In this document: one piece after another, positions 44,217 to 53,075 of the stretch
Layout: every line of letters starts with the position of its first letter
Position numbering within the stretch: position 1 is the first letter of the stretch
Source: Elioraea tepida
Lineage (GTDB): Bacteria; Pseudomonadota; Alphaproteobacteria; Acetobacterales; Acetobacteraceae
Length of the DNA stretch: 64,000 bases
Direction of reading: 5' to 3'
Assembly: GCF_019203965.1 (NCBI RefSeq)
Contig: NZ_CP076448.1
Location: 2,371,001 to 2,435,000 of the forward strand
Position numbers and translations under genes: made by a program
Notes under the pieces: model-generated
What the model saw: the letters and a program-made list of their open reading frames with translations, nothing else
The model's database searches: none
Told to the model about the DNA's origin: nothing

Positions 44217-45449
44217 ATGGAGACCAACCTGACCGTGGCAGCACGCGCGCCCGCCCTTGCCCGACGCCTCGCGGATGTCGAGGTCGCCGCCTCGGTGGTG
44301 ATGACTTCGAAGGCACGCGCTCTTGCCGCCGCCGGCCACCGGGTGATCAGCCTCGCGGTCGGCGAGCCCGATTTCGACACTCCGCCGCATGCCATCGAGG
44401 CGGCGCATGCGGCCGCTCTTGCGGGCGACACCCACTACCCGCCGCAGGACGGCACGCCCGCGCTGAAGGCTGCGGTGCAGCGGAAGTTCCGGCGCGATAA
44501 CGGTCTTGAGTACGCGCTTGACGAGATCATGGTCGCCAACGGCGGCAAGCAGATCATCATCAATGCCTTCCTCGCCACCATCGACCCGGGCGACGAGGTG
44601 GTGATCCCAGCCCCCTACTGGATCAGCTATGCCGACCAGGCGAAGCTCGCGGGGGCGAGGCCCGTGTTCGTTCCCTGCCCGCAGAACAACGGCTTCAAGC
44701 TTCGTCCCGAAGACCTCGAGGCAGCGATCACGCCGCGCACCAAGTGGCTCGTGCTGAACAGCCCGAACAACCCCTCCGGCGCGGCGCTCTCGGCCGACGA
44801 GCTGCGCGGCCTCGGCGCCGTGCTCGCGCGGCACCCGCAGGTCTGGGTGCTGTCGGACGACATGTACGAGCACATGGTCTATGGCGACTTCGCCTTCGCC
44901 ACCCTCGCCCAGGTCTGCCCCGACCTCAGGGACCGGGTGCTGACCGTGAACGGCGCCTCAAAGACCTATGCGATGACCGGCTGGCGCGTCGGGTTCTGCG
45001 GCGGGCCGAAGCATCTGATCAAGGCGATGGTCAACATGCAGGGCCAGCTCACCTCCGGCGTCTGCACCGTCGCGCAGGCGGCCGCCGCCGCAGCGCTTGA
45101 TGGCCCGCAGGACCTTGTGCGCGAGCGCGCGGCGATCTACCGGGAGCGCCGCGACCTCGTGGTCGCGGAGCTGAACAAGGCACGGGGGATCGTCTGCCAC
45201 CGCCCTGAGGGGGCGTTCTATGTCTATCCGAACATCGCCGGCTGCCTCGGCAAGACCTCCGCCTCGGGGCGCAGGATCGAGACCGACCTCGACTTCGTCC
45301 TCGCCCTGCTCGAGGAGCAGCACGTTGCCGCGGTGCACGGCGCCGCCTATGGTATGAGCCCGTATTTCCGAGTGTCCTACGCCACGTCGACGGATGATCT
45401 CCGTGAGGCCTGCCGCCGCATTCAAGCCTTCTGCGCCGCCCTTGCCTGA
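44217..45449 (+). CDS. PLP-dependent class I aminotransferase, copy 2 (tandem paralogue)
   Basis: The 410-residue protein repeats the plan of the preceding enzyme with a ten-residue longer N-terminus; its PLP lysine is K249 in NGASKTYAMTGWRVG. A 38-base stretch (44664-44701) is identical to 43386-43423 in copy 1, which shows duplication or gene conversion. Differences cluster in the substrate-facing segments (NSPNNPSGA against [21 protein letters not shown] against [12 protein letters not shown]), suggesting divergence in specificity. The ribosome-binding site is GAGAGG. The end overlaps the following GNAT frame. Confidence 0.92.
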   Translation: METNLTVAARAPALARRLADVEVAASVVMTSKARALAAAGHRVISLAVGEPDFDTPPHAIEAAHAAALAGDTHYPPQDGTPALKAAVQRKFRRDNGLEYALDEIMVANGGKQIIINAFLATIDPGDEVVIPAPYWISYADQAKLAGARPVFVPCPQNNGFKLRPEDLEAAITPRTKWLVLNSPNNPSGAALSADELRGLGAVLARHPQVWVLSDDMYEHMVYGDFAFATLAQVCPDLRDRVLTVNGASKTYAMTGWRVGFCGGPKHLIKAMVNMQGQLTSGVCTVAQAAAAAALDGPQDLVRERAAIYRERRDLVVAELNKARGIVCHRPEGAFYVYPNIAGCLGKTSASGRRIETDLDFVLALLEEQHVAAVHGAAYGMSPYFRVSYATSTDDLREACRRIQAFCAALA

Positions 45450-46455
45450 CGCTGCATACGAGGGAAGCATACGCCCAGGACGTGACGCCGATGCAGCAGG
45501 CTACATCGCCCTGATCGGCGCCTGCTGGGGCGAATATCCGGGCTGCGTTCTCGACGTCGAGAACGAGGCGCCGGAGCTTCGCGCCCTTGCGAGCCACATC
45601 GCCGCGCGCGGCGGCGCTCTCTGGACCGCGGAGGTCGCGGGCGCCGTTGTCGGCATGGTCGGCACCGTGCCGCTGAACCACGACGATGCGTGGGAAATCA
45701 CCCGCATGTACGTGGCCGCTACGCATCGCGGCACCGGGCTCGCGGCCGATCTCCTGCGCACGGCGGAGGGGCATGCGCGGTCGCGAGGCGCGAAGCGGAT
45801 CGTGCTTTGGACCGACACGCGCTTCGAGGCCGCGCACCGTTTCTACGAGAAGCACTCCTATGTGCGCGCGGGCTCCATCCGCGTGCTCGATGACCGCTCG
45901 CGCTCGCTCGAGTTCCGCTACGCCAAGCCGATCTCTGGAACGGTCGTCGAGATCCTCGACCCGGCCGCGGCCGTCTCCGCCGAACGACGCCTCGCCGAGG
46001 TCCTGAAGGCCTGTGTCGATGACGGCGCGGTCGTCGGCTTCCTCGCGCCGCTGCCGATCGAGAAGGCGCGCGCCTTCTGGCGCGAGCGCGCCTCCGAGGT
46101 CGCCGCCGCGCGGCGCGTCATCCTCGCGGCTTGGGTCGATGGCGAGATCGCGGGCTGCCTGCAGCTCGATCTCGACGTGCCGGAGAACCAGACGCATCGC
46201 GCCGAGGTGCGCCAGCTCCTCGTCCACCCCGAGTTCCGTCGGCGCGGCGTCGGGCGGGAGCTGATGGCGCGGATCGACCGCGCGGCGACCGCCCACGGCC
46301 GGCGGCTGCTCGTGCTGCGCACCTGGCCGGGCGGGCCTGCGGAGACGATCGTCCGGTCCCTCGGCTGGCAGTTTGTCGGCGTGATCCCCGGTTACGCCAT
46401 GCGCCCCACCGGCGAGCCGGTGGATGAGGGCTATTGGTGGAAGCGGGTCGAGTAG
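45394..46455 (+). CDS. Tandem GNAT-domain acetyltransferase
   Basis: This 353-residue protein carries two GNAT folds. The first (about 27-155) has the acetyl-CoA loop ATHRGTGLAADLL and VLWTDTRFEAAHRFYEKHSY. The second (about 185-353) has HPEFRRRGVGRELMARID and VLRTWPGG. The ATG at 45394 lies 56 bp inside the aminotransferase gene; a TTG at 45442 is an alternative start close to that gene's stop. The second domain ends with the block YWWKRVE seen in several small-molecule acetyltransferases. The acceptor substrate is unknown. Confidence 0.85.
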   Translation: MISVRPAAAFKPSAPPLPDAAYEGSIRPGRDADAAGYIALIGACWGEYPGCVLDVENEAPELRALASHIAARGGALWTAEVAGAVVGMVGTVPLNHDDAWEITRMYVAATHRGTGLAADLLRTAEGHARSRGAKRIVLWTDTRFEAAHRFYEKHSYVRAGSIRVLDDRSRSLEFRYAKPISGTVVEILDPAAAVSAERRLAEVLKACVDDGAVVGFLAPLPIEKARAFWRERASEVAAARRVILAAWVDGEIAGCLQLDLDVPENQTHRAEVRQLLVHPEFRRRGVGRELMARIDRAATAHGRRLLVLRTWPGGPAETIVRSLGWQFVGVIPGYAMRPTGEPVDEGYWWKRVE

Positions 46456-46458
46456 CCC

Positions 46459-47344
46459 TCAGCCGAAGAAGCGCCCGAACGCGTCGAGCACTGCCTCCGG
46501 CGCCTCCTCGGCGAGGTAGTGGCCGGACGGCACCGGCTCGGCGAGCCTGAGGTCTTCGGCGTAGAGGCGCCAGATCGCCGCGACATCGTACCAGCCGCCG
46601 ACCTTCCCCTTCGCCCCCCACAGCACCGCCGCCGGAGCGGTGATTCGCCGGCCCGAGGCGCGGCTCTCCCGGTCATGCACGAGGTCGATCGTCGCCGCGG
46701 CGCGATAGTCCTCGCAGATCGCGTCGATCGTTCCGGGGAGCATGAGCGCGGCGAGATAGTCGTCGACGGCCTCAGGGGCGAAAAAAATCGGGTGGCATGC
46801 CGTGCCCGCCGCTGTGCGAGAGGAGCCAAAACCGCGGGTCCGCGCCGATCATCCGCTCCGGCAGCGGAGCGGGCTGGGCGAGGAAGAACCAGTGGTAGTA
46901 GCCCATGGCGAAGTCCATCCCCGCCCGCTCGAAGTGCTCGAGGGTGGGGATGATGTCGAGCAGAGCCATCTTCTCCACCGCCTCCGGGTGGTCGAGGCAG
47001 AGGCGATGGGCGACGCGCGCGCCGCGGTCATGCCCGGCGAGGAGGAAGCGGGAATGGCCGAGGTGTTGCATCAGCGCCACGATGTCGGCTGCCATCGCCC
47101 GCTTGGAGTGGGCCGAATGGTCCGCCGTGATCGGGGGCTTGGAGGAGAAGCCGTAGCCTCTGAGGTCAGGGCAGATGACGGTGAAATGGCGGGCGAGAGC
47201 GGGCGCGACCTTGTGCCACATCCAGTGCGTCTGCGGGTTGCCGTGCAACAGCACGAGCGGCCGCCCCGCCCCGCCGCGACGGACGCGCAAGGTCACGCCG
47301 GTCTCGACCGTGATCTCCTCGAGCGTGAAGCCCTCGAACGCCAT
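46459..47344 (-). pseudogene. Haloacetate-dehalogenase-like alpha/beta-hydrolase gene, frameshifted at an A7 run
   Basis: The protein starts at ATG 47344 behind GGGAGGGG and shows the family blocks HGNPQTHWMWHKVAPALA and DLRGYGFSSKP; nucleophile Asp106 lies in AGHDRGARVAHRL, as in fluoro-/haloacetate dehalogenases. At GMPPDFF the minus strand has seven Ts (46781-46787 are As on the plus strand); with six it would read DFFAPEAV, matching the second open frame (MLPGTIDAICEDYR to 46459) that carries the closing histidine in SGHYLAEE. As written the frame ends at FFRP. One extra base explains it; the intact product is 294 residues. A homopolymer sequencing error is at least as likely as a mutation. 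Confidence 0.83.
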
Positions 47345-47443
47345 GCCCCCTCCCGTCAGGCCAGGCGGCGAGTGTGACCGAAGGCCTCGGGCGCGCAACC
47401 CCTCCCGGCTCGCTCGCCGGGCGGGCCTGCGCCGCGCCCTCGT

Positions 47444-48166
47444 TCAGCCGACGGGGTCGCGTACCGCGGCGGCGTGGGGTGTCGGCTCGTCGCCCGGGCC
47501 GGCTCCGGCCCCGCCGAACGCCTCCGCGAAGGTCGCCATAAGAGCGGCATCGACCTCCGCCATCGTCGCGGCGACGCCTTCGCGCCTGAGGCTCGTCACG
47601 CCGTGCTCGCGCAGTCCGCAGGGCACAATCCCCTCGAAGTGCCCGAGCTCCGGATCGATGTTGATCGCAAACCCGTGCCAGGTGATCCAGCGCGTGACGC
47701 GCACGCCGATGGCGGCGATCTTGTTCTCCCCGCCGGTGCGCCTGTCCAGGACCCAGAGACCGACGCGGCCAGGGCGCCGCTCGGCGCCTATCCCGAGCCT
47801 CGCGAGCGCGGCGATGAGCCAGGCCTCGAGCCCGTGCACGAAGCCGCGTATGTCCTGCCCCCGCTGGCGGAGGTCGAGCATCACGTAGCCGACGCGCTGG
47901 CCGGGGCCGTGATAGGTCCACTGCCCCCCGCGTCCTGAGCGGAAGGTGGGCAGGCCGAGCGGGTTGAAGAGGTCCTCCGCGCGGGCGGAGGTGCCGGCGG
48001 TATAGAGGGGCGGGTGTTCGGTGAGCCAGATGCGCTCTCGCGCTTGGCCGCGCGCCATCGCCGCGACATGCGCCTCCATCGCTGCGACGGCTTCTGGGTA
48101 GGGAACGAGCGCGTCCGAGATGAGCCACTCCGGCCCGCCCTCGCCGATTGCCGGGTCGCGCGTCAT
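47444..48166 (-). CDS. lipB: Octanoyl-[acyl-carrier-protein] transferase LipB
   Basis: LipB transfers octanoate from ACP to lipoyl domains of dehydrogenase complexes. The 240-residue protein has the LipB block RGGQWTYHGPGQ, the substrate-binding lysine in NKIAAIG and the acyl-cysteine in GIVPCGL followed by EHGVTSL. The C-terminal extension after GGAGAG is poorly conserved. It starts at ATG 48166, 29 bp from the divergent tRNA-Leu. No lipA is adjacent. Confidence 0.95.
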   Translation of the reverse strand: MTRDPAIGEGGPEWLISDALVPYPEAVAAMEAHVAAMARGQARERIWLTEHPPLYTAGTSARAEDLFNPLGLPTFRSGRGGQWTYHGPGQRVGYVMLDLRQRGQDIRGFVHGLEAWLIAALARLGIGAERRPGRVGLWVLDRRTGGENKIAAIGVRVTRWITWHGFAINIDPELGHFEGIVPCGLREHGVTSLRREGVAATMAEVDAALMATFAEAFGGAGAGPGDEPTPHAAAVRDPVG

Positions 48167-48195
48167 GGGCTATACCCCGCGCCCTGGCTGGCGGC

Positions 48196-48282
48196 GCGGT
48201 CGTGGCGGAACTGGTAGACGCGCAAGCTTGAGGTGCTTGTGGGGGAAACCCCGTGGAAGTTCGAGTCTTCTCGACCGCACCA
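48196..48282 (+). tRNA. tRNA-Leu (anticodon GAG)
   Basis: The acceptor arms GCGGTCG (48196-48202) and CGACCGC (48272-48278) pair fully, followed by discriminator A and an encoded CCA. The anticodon stem CAAGC/GCTTG encloses the loop TTGAGGT, giving anticodon GAG, which reads CUC and CUU. A long variable arm (GTGGGGGAAACCCCGT region) identifies a class II tRNA, and the T-loop is TTCGAGT. Length is 87 nucleotides. No integrase or attachment repeat lies next to its 3' end. Confidence 0.95.
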
Positions 48283-48361
48283 GCCTGATCCCCGAGAAAG
48301 CGCCGCCTCCTCTCATGTGGCCGACCGCGTCGCGTGCGCCAAGGCGGGGCGCGCACGCGAA

Positions 48362-48386
48362 AGGGGTGGGGGTTCGCCCCACCCCT
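48362..48386 (-). terminator. Hairpin terminator between tRNA-Leu and the first PEP-CTERM gene
   Basis: AGGGGTGGGG and CCCCACCCCT form a ten-base stem with a five-base loop (GTTCG). It lies 24 bases beyond the stop of the minus-strand PEP-CTERM gene and 79 bases beyond the tRNA, and can serve both directions; no long T-run follows. Confidence 0.55.
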
Positions 48387-48410
48387 CGTTGTCAGACGCT
48401 CTGGCGGCTG

Positions 48411-49301
48411 TCAGGCGCGGCGGCGACGCCGTGCGAGCGCAAGGCCCGCGAGGCCGAGGCCGAGGAGGGCGAGCGACGCCGGCTCGGGCACGGGTTGCGC
48501 GCCAGGCGCGGCCCAGCGGCTGCGCACGGAGATCGGGTTCTGCCCGCTGCCCCAGAATGCCCCTGCGTCCTCGGCCCAGGAGCCGGGGCCCGTGATCGTG
48601 AACGAGAATTCATAGCTTCCGTTCGCCGCCGGGTTGGTCGTGCTGTCGTTGACGAAGGTCCCGGAGATCGTGCCGGTGACGGAGATGGGCATCACGTTCC
48701 ACTGCTCGTACCAGCCGGTCAGCGCATTGAAGACCGCCGGGGAGGCGAAGGTCGCGGTGAGGTCGAGCGTGAACGAGGTGAAGAACCCGGCCGTGTCGCC
48801 CGCAGGCCCGCCCGTCGTCACGGGCGCGTTCCAAAGTCGGGCGGCGTCGCTGTCATCGCCATTTCCGCCGGTGAGCTTGAGCTTGAACACCTGGTTGCCC
48901 GGCTGCCAGCCGCCCTCGACAGTGACGTCAGCGTTCCGGGGGAAGGTGTCGAGATACTGGAAGAACCCGTAATTGGTGTTGTTCGGGTTGCCCCAGCCGT
49001 TGGTCACGAAGGGCGTGATGTTCGTGAAGTACCACGCTGTGGAGATCTGGGCGTAATCCGGAGCGGTGCTGTTGTACGGCGTTGCCCCGCTGCGCACGGA
49101 GACGAGCCCGTCACGCGCGTTGGGACGTGTCTCGCGTGGGCCGTTTGTGGCCGTGCCGATGATGACCTCGGCCGAAGGCGCGACGACCGTGCCGCTGTAG
49201 GTGAAGTTGTCGAAGACGACGAACAGAGGCGAGGCGCTGGCTGTTGCGGCGGCGCCGATCATCGTTCCGGCAACCGCGAGGCGAAGAATGGTGTGGGTCA
49301 C
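48411..49301 (-). CDS. PEP-CTERM sorting-domain protein
   Basis: The 296-residue precursor has a signal peptide (ILRLAVAGTMIGAAATASAS) and the C-terminal exosortase signal: PEPASLALLG followed by a hydrophobic helix and ARRRRRA. Such proteins are processed by an exosortase (EpsH/XrtA type) and linked to the surface or exopolysaccharide; the exosortase gene is not in the window. The mature part is beta-rich and asparagine/glycine-rich (NGWGNPNNTNYGF), of no recognised domain. Its promoter region carries a sigma-54-type element (49473-49488) and a PEP-CTERM-box-like motif (49550-49567). Confidence 0.9.
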   Translation of the reverse strand: MTHTILRLAVAGTMIGAAATASASPLFVVFDNFTYSGTVVAPSAEVIIGTATNGPRETRPNARDGLVSVRSGATPYNSTAPDYAQISTAWYFTNITPFVTNGWGNPNNTNYGFFQYLDTFPRNADVTVEGGWQPGNQVFKLKLTGGNGDDSDAARLWNAPVTTGGPAGDTAGFFTSFTLDLTATFASPAVFNALTGWYEQWNVMPISVTGTISGTFVNDSTTNPAANGSYEFSFTITGPGSWAEDAGAFWGSGQNPISVRSRWAAPGAQPVPEPASLALLGLGLAGLALARRRRRA

Positions 49302-49472
49302 GTGATATCTCCCGTTTGATGAAGTTTCTGTTCACACGAGGCCTGACGCGTGACTCGCGCGCCGCCCCTTCGATTGGCCGTCCAACCTCCGCGGCCACGG
49401 CCGCGTGTTGTCATAACCGGAGCGCGCCGGCGCGTCATGATCCATGCGCCAGCGGACACCGAGTCACACCCA

Positions 49473-49488
49473 AGCAACCGACGTGCCT
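49473..49488 (-). promoter_or_regulatory. Sigma-54-type -24/-12 promoter for the first PEP-CTERM gene
   Basis: On the minus strand the sequence reads AGGCACG-TCGG-TTGCT, one mismatch from the sigma-54 consensus TGGCACG-N4-TTGCW, with GG and GC correctly ten bases apart. Transcription would begin near 49461, about 160 bases before the start codon. It lies 61 bases downstream (in gene direction) of the box. Confidence 0.75.
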
Positions 49489-49549
49489 CGCTTGGGAGCC
49501 GCGACGGATCAAGGGCTTGCCCGCGTCTTTCTGGGTTCGCGAGGGCAGG

Positions 49550-49567
49550 TGTAAAATTTTCCGACAG
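49550..49567. promoter_or_regulatory. PEP-CTERM-box-like regulator site (copy 1)
   Basis: TGTAAAATTTTCCGACAG on the plus strand matches 50695-50712 at 16 of the first 17 positions; the ends TGT and ACA are inverted, as expected for a dimeric regulator. The position upstream of a sigma-54 promoter fits an enhancer site for the PrsR-type (PEP-CTERM-box response regulator) activators known from exosortase-containing bacteria. Confidence 0.72.
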
Positions 49568-49735
49568 GAAACTCGCCATCTCGCGTTGTGCCCGCGCGGG
49601 TGCTGCCCTGCTCCTGCCGCCGCGCTCTACCTGGGATGACCAAGGCGATGGACCGGCCGTATTCCCCAACCGCGGCGCTAGGTGACGAGCGCTTGCCCTT
49701 CCGGAGGCAGAGCCCTCGATAGCCCAGACGCGAAC

Positions 49736-49757
49736 GGGGCGGGGTTTCTCCCGCCCC
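49736..49757 (-). terminator. Hairpin after the second PEP-CTERM gene
   Basis: GGGGCGGG (49736-49743) pairs with CCCGCCCC (49750-49757) around a six-base loop (GTTTCT). It lies 27 bases beyond the stop of the minus-strand gene. There is no T-run after it, so it may stabilise or terminate the transcript. Confidence 0.45.
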
Positions 49758-49784
49758 ACGCACCCGACACATTCTCGGGAAGCT

Positions 49785-50555
49785 TCAGGCCGCGCGGCGG
49801 CGCAGGGCGAGACCGAGCCCAGCGAGCCCCAGCCCAAGCAGCGCGAGCGAGGCAGGCTCGGGCACCTGGATCGGCCGGAACACCACGTCAGCCGAGAACA
49901 CGAGGCCGGACTGAACAACATGCCGGTCGGCGAAGAAGAGGTCGATCCTGTTCTCGCCAGGGGTGAGGCCCGTCACCGTGATGGGCGCGGGCGTCAGCGG
50001 CTTCACGCCACCGAGATCGACCACAAGCTGGCCGTTGATGAACACCCAGGCGTCATCGTCGGCGCCGAGCGTGAGCGTGATCGTGCCCCCCGCTCCGGCA
50101 TCGAACGTGCCGAAGAAGTGGGCCGCCGTGTAGCCGTTCGGGTTGCCGTTGCTCGAGGCGCCGCCAGGGAAGAGGTTGGACGGCACGTTGAACGGGAGTG
50201 TCACCAGGTTAGGATAGAAGCTATCCACCGTCACTGTGCCAACGCCTGTGCGCGCCCCCGGCGTCCACCACAGGATCTCGCTCGTGAGAGAATCGACATC
50301 GACGATGTTGTTCGACGATGTGGCCAGGAAGGTCAGCGAAAACGGCGACCGGACCGGCAGGCCGTTCGGCCCCAGCGTCGAGAGCACGAGCCCGGGCGTG
50401 AAACCGTCGATCGACTTCTCTGTATCCGCGTGGCCCCAGGCGATCGTTTACCAATTGGCGTTCAGTTGGCTGAGCGATGCCTGGGCAGGCAAGGCTGCGA
50501 CCATGCCTGCTGCGACCACGGCCGCAGTAAGTGTGTTCAGGAAGCGCTTCGTCAT
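49785..50555 (-). pseudogene. PEP-CTERM protein gene with fibro-slime-like domain, interrupted by in-frame TAA
   Basis: The gene starts at ATG 50555 with a signal peptide (FLNTLTAAVVAAGMVAALPAQA). After SLSQLNANW a TAA at 50450-50448 stops the frame, and the same frame continues with TIAWGHADTEKSIDGFTPG and then LTFLATSSNNIVDVDSL. The later part has a fibro-slime/PA14-like block (DDDAWVFINGQLVVDLGG, FFADRHVVQSG) and ends with PEPASLALLG plus a hydrophobic, arginine-ended tail, the exosortase signal. The intact precursor would be 256 residues. The stop may be a real nonsense mutation or a base error. The gene keeps a sigma-54-type promoter and box upstream. Confidence 0.78.
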
Positions 50556-50616
50556 CGTCTTATCCTCACTCCAATCACGGGGGCGGTACCCGCTCCAGCC
50601 CCGCAGCCGCATCCCG

Positions 50617-50632
50617 AGCAAAATTCGCGCCC
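50617..50632 (-). promoter_or_regulatory. Sigma-54-type -24/-12 promoter for the second PEP-CTERM gene
   Basis: The minus strand reads GGGCGCG-AATT-TTGCT, keeping the essential GG and GC ten bases apart but with two mismatches in the -24 block. Transcription would begin near 50605, about 50 bases before the start codon. It lies 62 bases downstream (in gene direction) of the box. Confidence 0.66.
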
Positions 50633-50694
50633 GATGAATGTCGCGTTTATTTTCATGGCCTTGCCAAAGGTTTGCGGAGCCCCGACCGCCCCTC

Positions 50695-50712
50695 TGTAAA
50701 ATTCTCCGACAC
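50695..50712. promoter_or_regulatory. PEP-CTERM-box-like regulator site (copy 2)
   Basis: TGTAAAATTCTCCGACAC, a near-copy of 49550-49567. It stands in the 237-bp gap shared with the divergent malic enzyme gene, 81 bp before that gene's start, so an effect on malic enzyme is possible but not indicated. Confidence 0.72.
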
Positions 50713-50792
50713 AACCGCCACGGCCGCCGGTTGCGCCCGTGCCCACCGCATGCATCCCTTCGCTTCCAACTGATCCGGGGAGGATGGAACCG

Positions 50793-53075
50793 ATGGACCG
50801 GGAGGATTTCCGCAAGGCGGCGCTCGACTACCACCGACTGCCGCGCCCTGGAAAACTCTCCGTCGAGCCGACCAAGCGGCTGGCCACCAACCACGACCTC
50901 GCGCTCGCCTACTCGCCCGGTGTGGCCGCCGCCTGCGAGGCGATCGCGGCAGACCCGGCCGCCGCCTTCGACTACACCGGCCGCGGCAACCTCGTCGCCG
51001 TCATCTCCAACGGCACCGCCGTGCTTGGCCTCGGCGCCATCGGGCCGCTCGCCGGCAAGCCGGTTATGGAGGGCAAGGCGGTGCTGTTCAAGAAGTTCGC
51101 CGGCATTGACGTGTTCGACATCGAGGTCGATGCCACCGAGCCCGAGAAGTTCATCGAGGTCGTGGCCGCGCTCGAGCCGTCCTTCGGCGGGATCAATCTC
51201 GAGGACATACGCGCGCCGGACTGTTTCGTGATCGAGTCGGCGCTGCGCGAGCGGATGCGAATCCCGGTCTTCCATGACGACCAGCACGGCACCGCGATCA
51301 TCGTCGCCGCCGCGATCCGCAACGCGCTGATGCTCCAGGGCAAGAGGCTCGAGGAGGTGCGCCTCGTCACCTCTGGCGCCGGTGCGGCCGCGCTCGCCTG
51401 CCTTGACCTGCTGGTCGCCATGGGCTTGCGGGCGGAGAACGTCATCGTCACCGACATCAAGGGCGTGGTGCATGAGGGGCGCACCGAGCTGATGGACCCG
51501 TGGAAGGCGAAGTGGGCGCGCGCAACGCCGGCGCGCACCCTCGCCGAAGCGCTCACGGGAGCCGACATCTTCCTCGGTCTCTCCGCCCCGCGGGTGCTCG
51601 ACCCGGAGTGGCTGCCGGCGATGGCGCCGAACCCGCTGATCCTCGCTCTTGCCAACCCAGAGCCCGAGATCAGGCCCGAGCTCGCCAAGGCGGCGCGTCC
51701 GGACGCGATCGTCGCCACGGGCCGGAGCGACTACCCGAACCAGGTCAACAACGTCCTCTGCTTCCCTTTCATCTTCCGCGGCGCGCTCGATGTCGGCGCG
51801 ACCGCGATCAACGACGCGATGAAGATCGCTGCCGCCGACGCGATCGCCGCTCTGGCGCGCGAGGAGCCGTCGGAGGTCGTGCAGGCGGCCTATGGCGGGC
51901 ACGCGCCAAGCTTCGGGCCCGAAACGATCATCCCCAAGCCCTTCGACCCGAGGCTCATTCTCCGCATCGCCCCGGCGGTGGCGAAGGCGGCGATGGAGAG
52001 CGGGGTCGCCACCCGCCCGATCGCCGATTTCGAGGCCTATCGCGCGCGTCTGGCCGGCTTCTCCTACCGCTCGGGCCAGCTCATGCGCCCGGTCTTCGAG
52101 GCCGCACGCTCCCACCCCGTCCGCGTCGCCTATGCCGAGGGCGAGGACGAGCGCGTGCTTCGCGCCGCCCAGATCGCGGTCGACGAGGGAGTCGCGAAGC
52201 CGGTGGTGATCGGCCGACGCGCCGTGATCGAGGCACGTATCGCCGCTTTGGGGCTGAGGCTCCGCCCGGGGGAGCAGATCGAGATCCTCGACCCGGGCAC
52301 CGACGACGCCGTGTTCGGCCCGATGGCCGAGGCCTATCACCGGCTCGTCGAGCGCAAGGGCGTTCCGCCTGAGACCGCGGCGAGCCGGGTGCGCACGCGC
52401 TCGACGGTGGCGGCGGCGATGCTGCTTGCTCAAGGCGCGGTCGAGGCGGCGATCGTCGGCGCGACGGGGCAGTGGATGCGGCAGTGGGAACTTGTGCGCG
52501 ACATCATCCCCCGGCGCCGAGGCGTGACGCGCGCCTATGCGCTGTCGGCCCTGATCCTCCCCACCGGCACGCTTTTCATCGCCGATACGCATGTGACGCC
52601 GGAGCCGACGGCCGAGCAGGTGTGCGAGATGACGGGGCTTGCGGCCGAGGCGGTGCGTCGCTTCGGGGTCGAGCCGAAGATCGCGCTCGTGAGCCACTCG
52701 AATTTCGGCTCCTCTGGAACGCCCTCGGCGCGGCGCATGCGCGAGGCGCTCGGCCTGATCCGTGCCCGCTTCCCGGGCCTCGAGGTCGAGGGCGAGATGC
52801 ACGCCGACGCCGCCCTCGTCGAGACGACGCGGTTGCGGCTCTTCCCGCGCTCGGCGCTGAAGGGCAGCGCCAACCTCCTGATCATGCCGAGCCTCGATGC
52901 CGCGAACATCTCTTTCGAGCTGCTGAAGGCCGCCGCCGACGGGCTCGCGGTCGGGCCGATCCTGCTCGGCCTCGAGCGGCCGGTGCACGTCGTCTCGCCC
53001 TCGATCACGGCGCGTGGGATCCTGAACCTCACCGCTCTTGCGGTGCTCGAGGCGGCGCAGCGCGACGGTGGTTGA
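50793..53075 (+). CDS. maeB: NADP-type malic enzyme fused to a phosphotransacetylase-like domain
   Basis: This 760-residue protein oxidatively decarboxylates malate to pyruvate. I chose ATG 50793 over 50784 because GGGGAGG is directly against the earlier codon but well spaced from the later one. The N-terminal malic enzyme domain has [30 protein letters not shown] with the metal-binding aspartates, and the nucleotide fold [11 protein letters not shown]. The C-terminal half (about 430-760) resembles phosphate acetyltransferase ([25 protein letters not shown]) and is typical of MaeB, where it is regulatory. The start of the nucleoside hydrolase overlaps its end. Confidence 0.95.
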   Translation: MDREDFRKAALDYHRLPRPGKLSVEPTKRLATNHDLALAYSPGVAAACEAIAADPAAAFDYTGRGNLVAVISNGTAVLGLGAIGPLAGKPVMEGKAVLFKKFAGIDVFDIEVDATEPEKFIEVVAALEPSFGGINLEDIRAPDCFVIESALRERMRIPVFHDDQHGTAIIVAAAIRNALMLQGKRLEEVRLVTSGAGAAALACLDLLVAMGLRAENVIVTDIKGVVHEGRTELMDPWKAKWARATPARTLAEALTGADIFLGLSAPRVLDPEWLPAMAPNPLILALANPEPEIRPELAKAARPDAIVATGRSDYPNQVNNVLCFPFIFRGALDVGATAINDAMKIAAADAIAALAREEPSEVVQAAYGGHAPSFGPETIIPKPFDPRLILRIAPAVAKAAMESGVATRPIADFEAYRARLAGFSYRSGQLMRPVFEAARSHPVRVAYAEGEDERVLRAAQIAVDEGVAKPVVIGRRAVIEARIAALGLRLRPGEQIEILDPGTDDAVFGPMAEAYHRLVERKGVPPETAASRVRTRSTVAAAMLLAQGAVEAAIVGATGQWMRQWELVRDIIPRRRGVTRAYALSALILPTGTLFIADTHVTPEPTAEQVCEMTGLAAEAVRRFGVEPKIALVSHSNFGSSGTPSARRMREALGLIRARFPGLEVEGEMHADAALVETTRLRLFPRSALKGSANLLIMPSLDAANISFELLKAAADGLAVGPILLGLERPVHVVSPSITARGILNLTALAVLEAAQRDGG

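Larger units (their letters stand above)
49302..49784. other. Regulatory intergenic stretch upstream of the first PEP-CTERM gene
   Basis: This 483-bp stretch holds no protein gene I can support. From left to right it contains the leader of the minus-strand PEP-CTERM gene, the sigma-54-type element, the box, and at the right edge a hairpin that belongs to the end of the second PEP-CTERM gene. Confidence 0.7.

Noticed and set aside
48196-48300. tRNA-Leu as an integration site of a genomic island
   Set aside because: No integrase, no repeat of the tRNA 3' end and no foreign gene lies next to it; its neighbours are lipB and PEP-CTERM genes.
50448-52988. Long minus-strand frame antisense to malic enzyme
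   Set aside because: Only its last 36 codons (the PEP-CTERM signal peptide) are real; the rest is a shadow of maeB.
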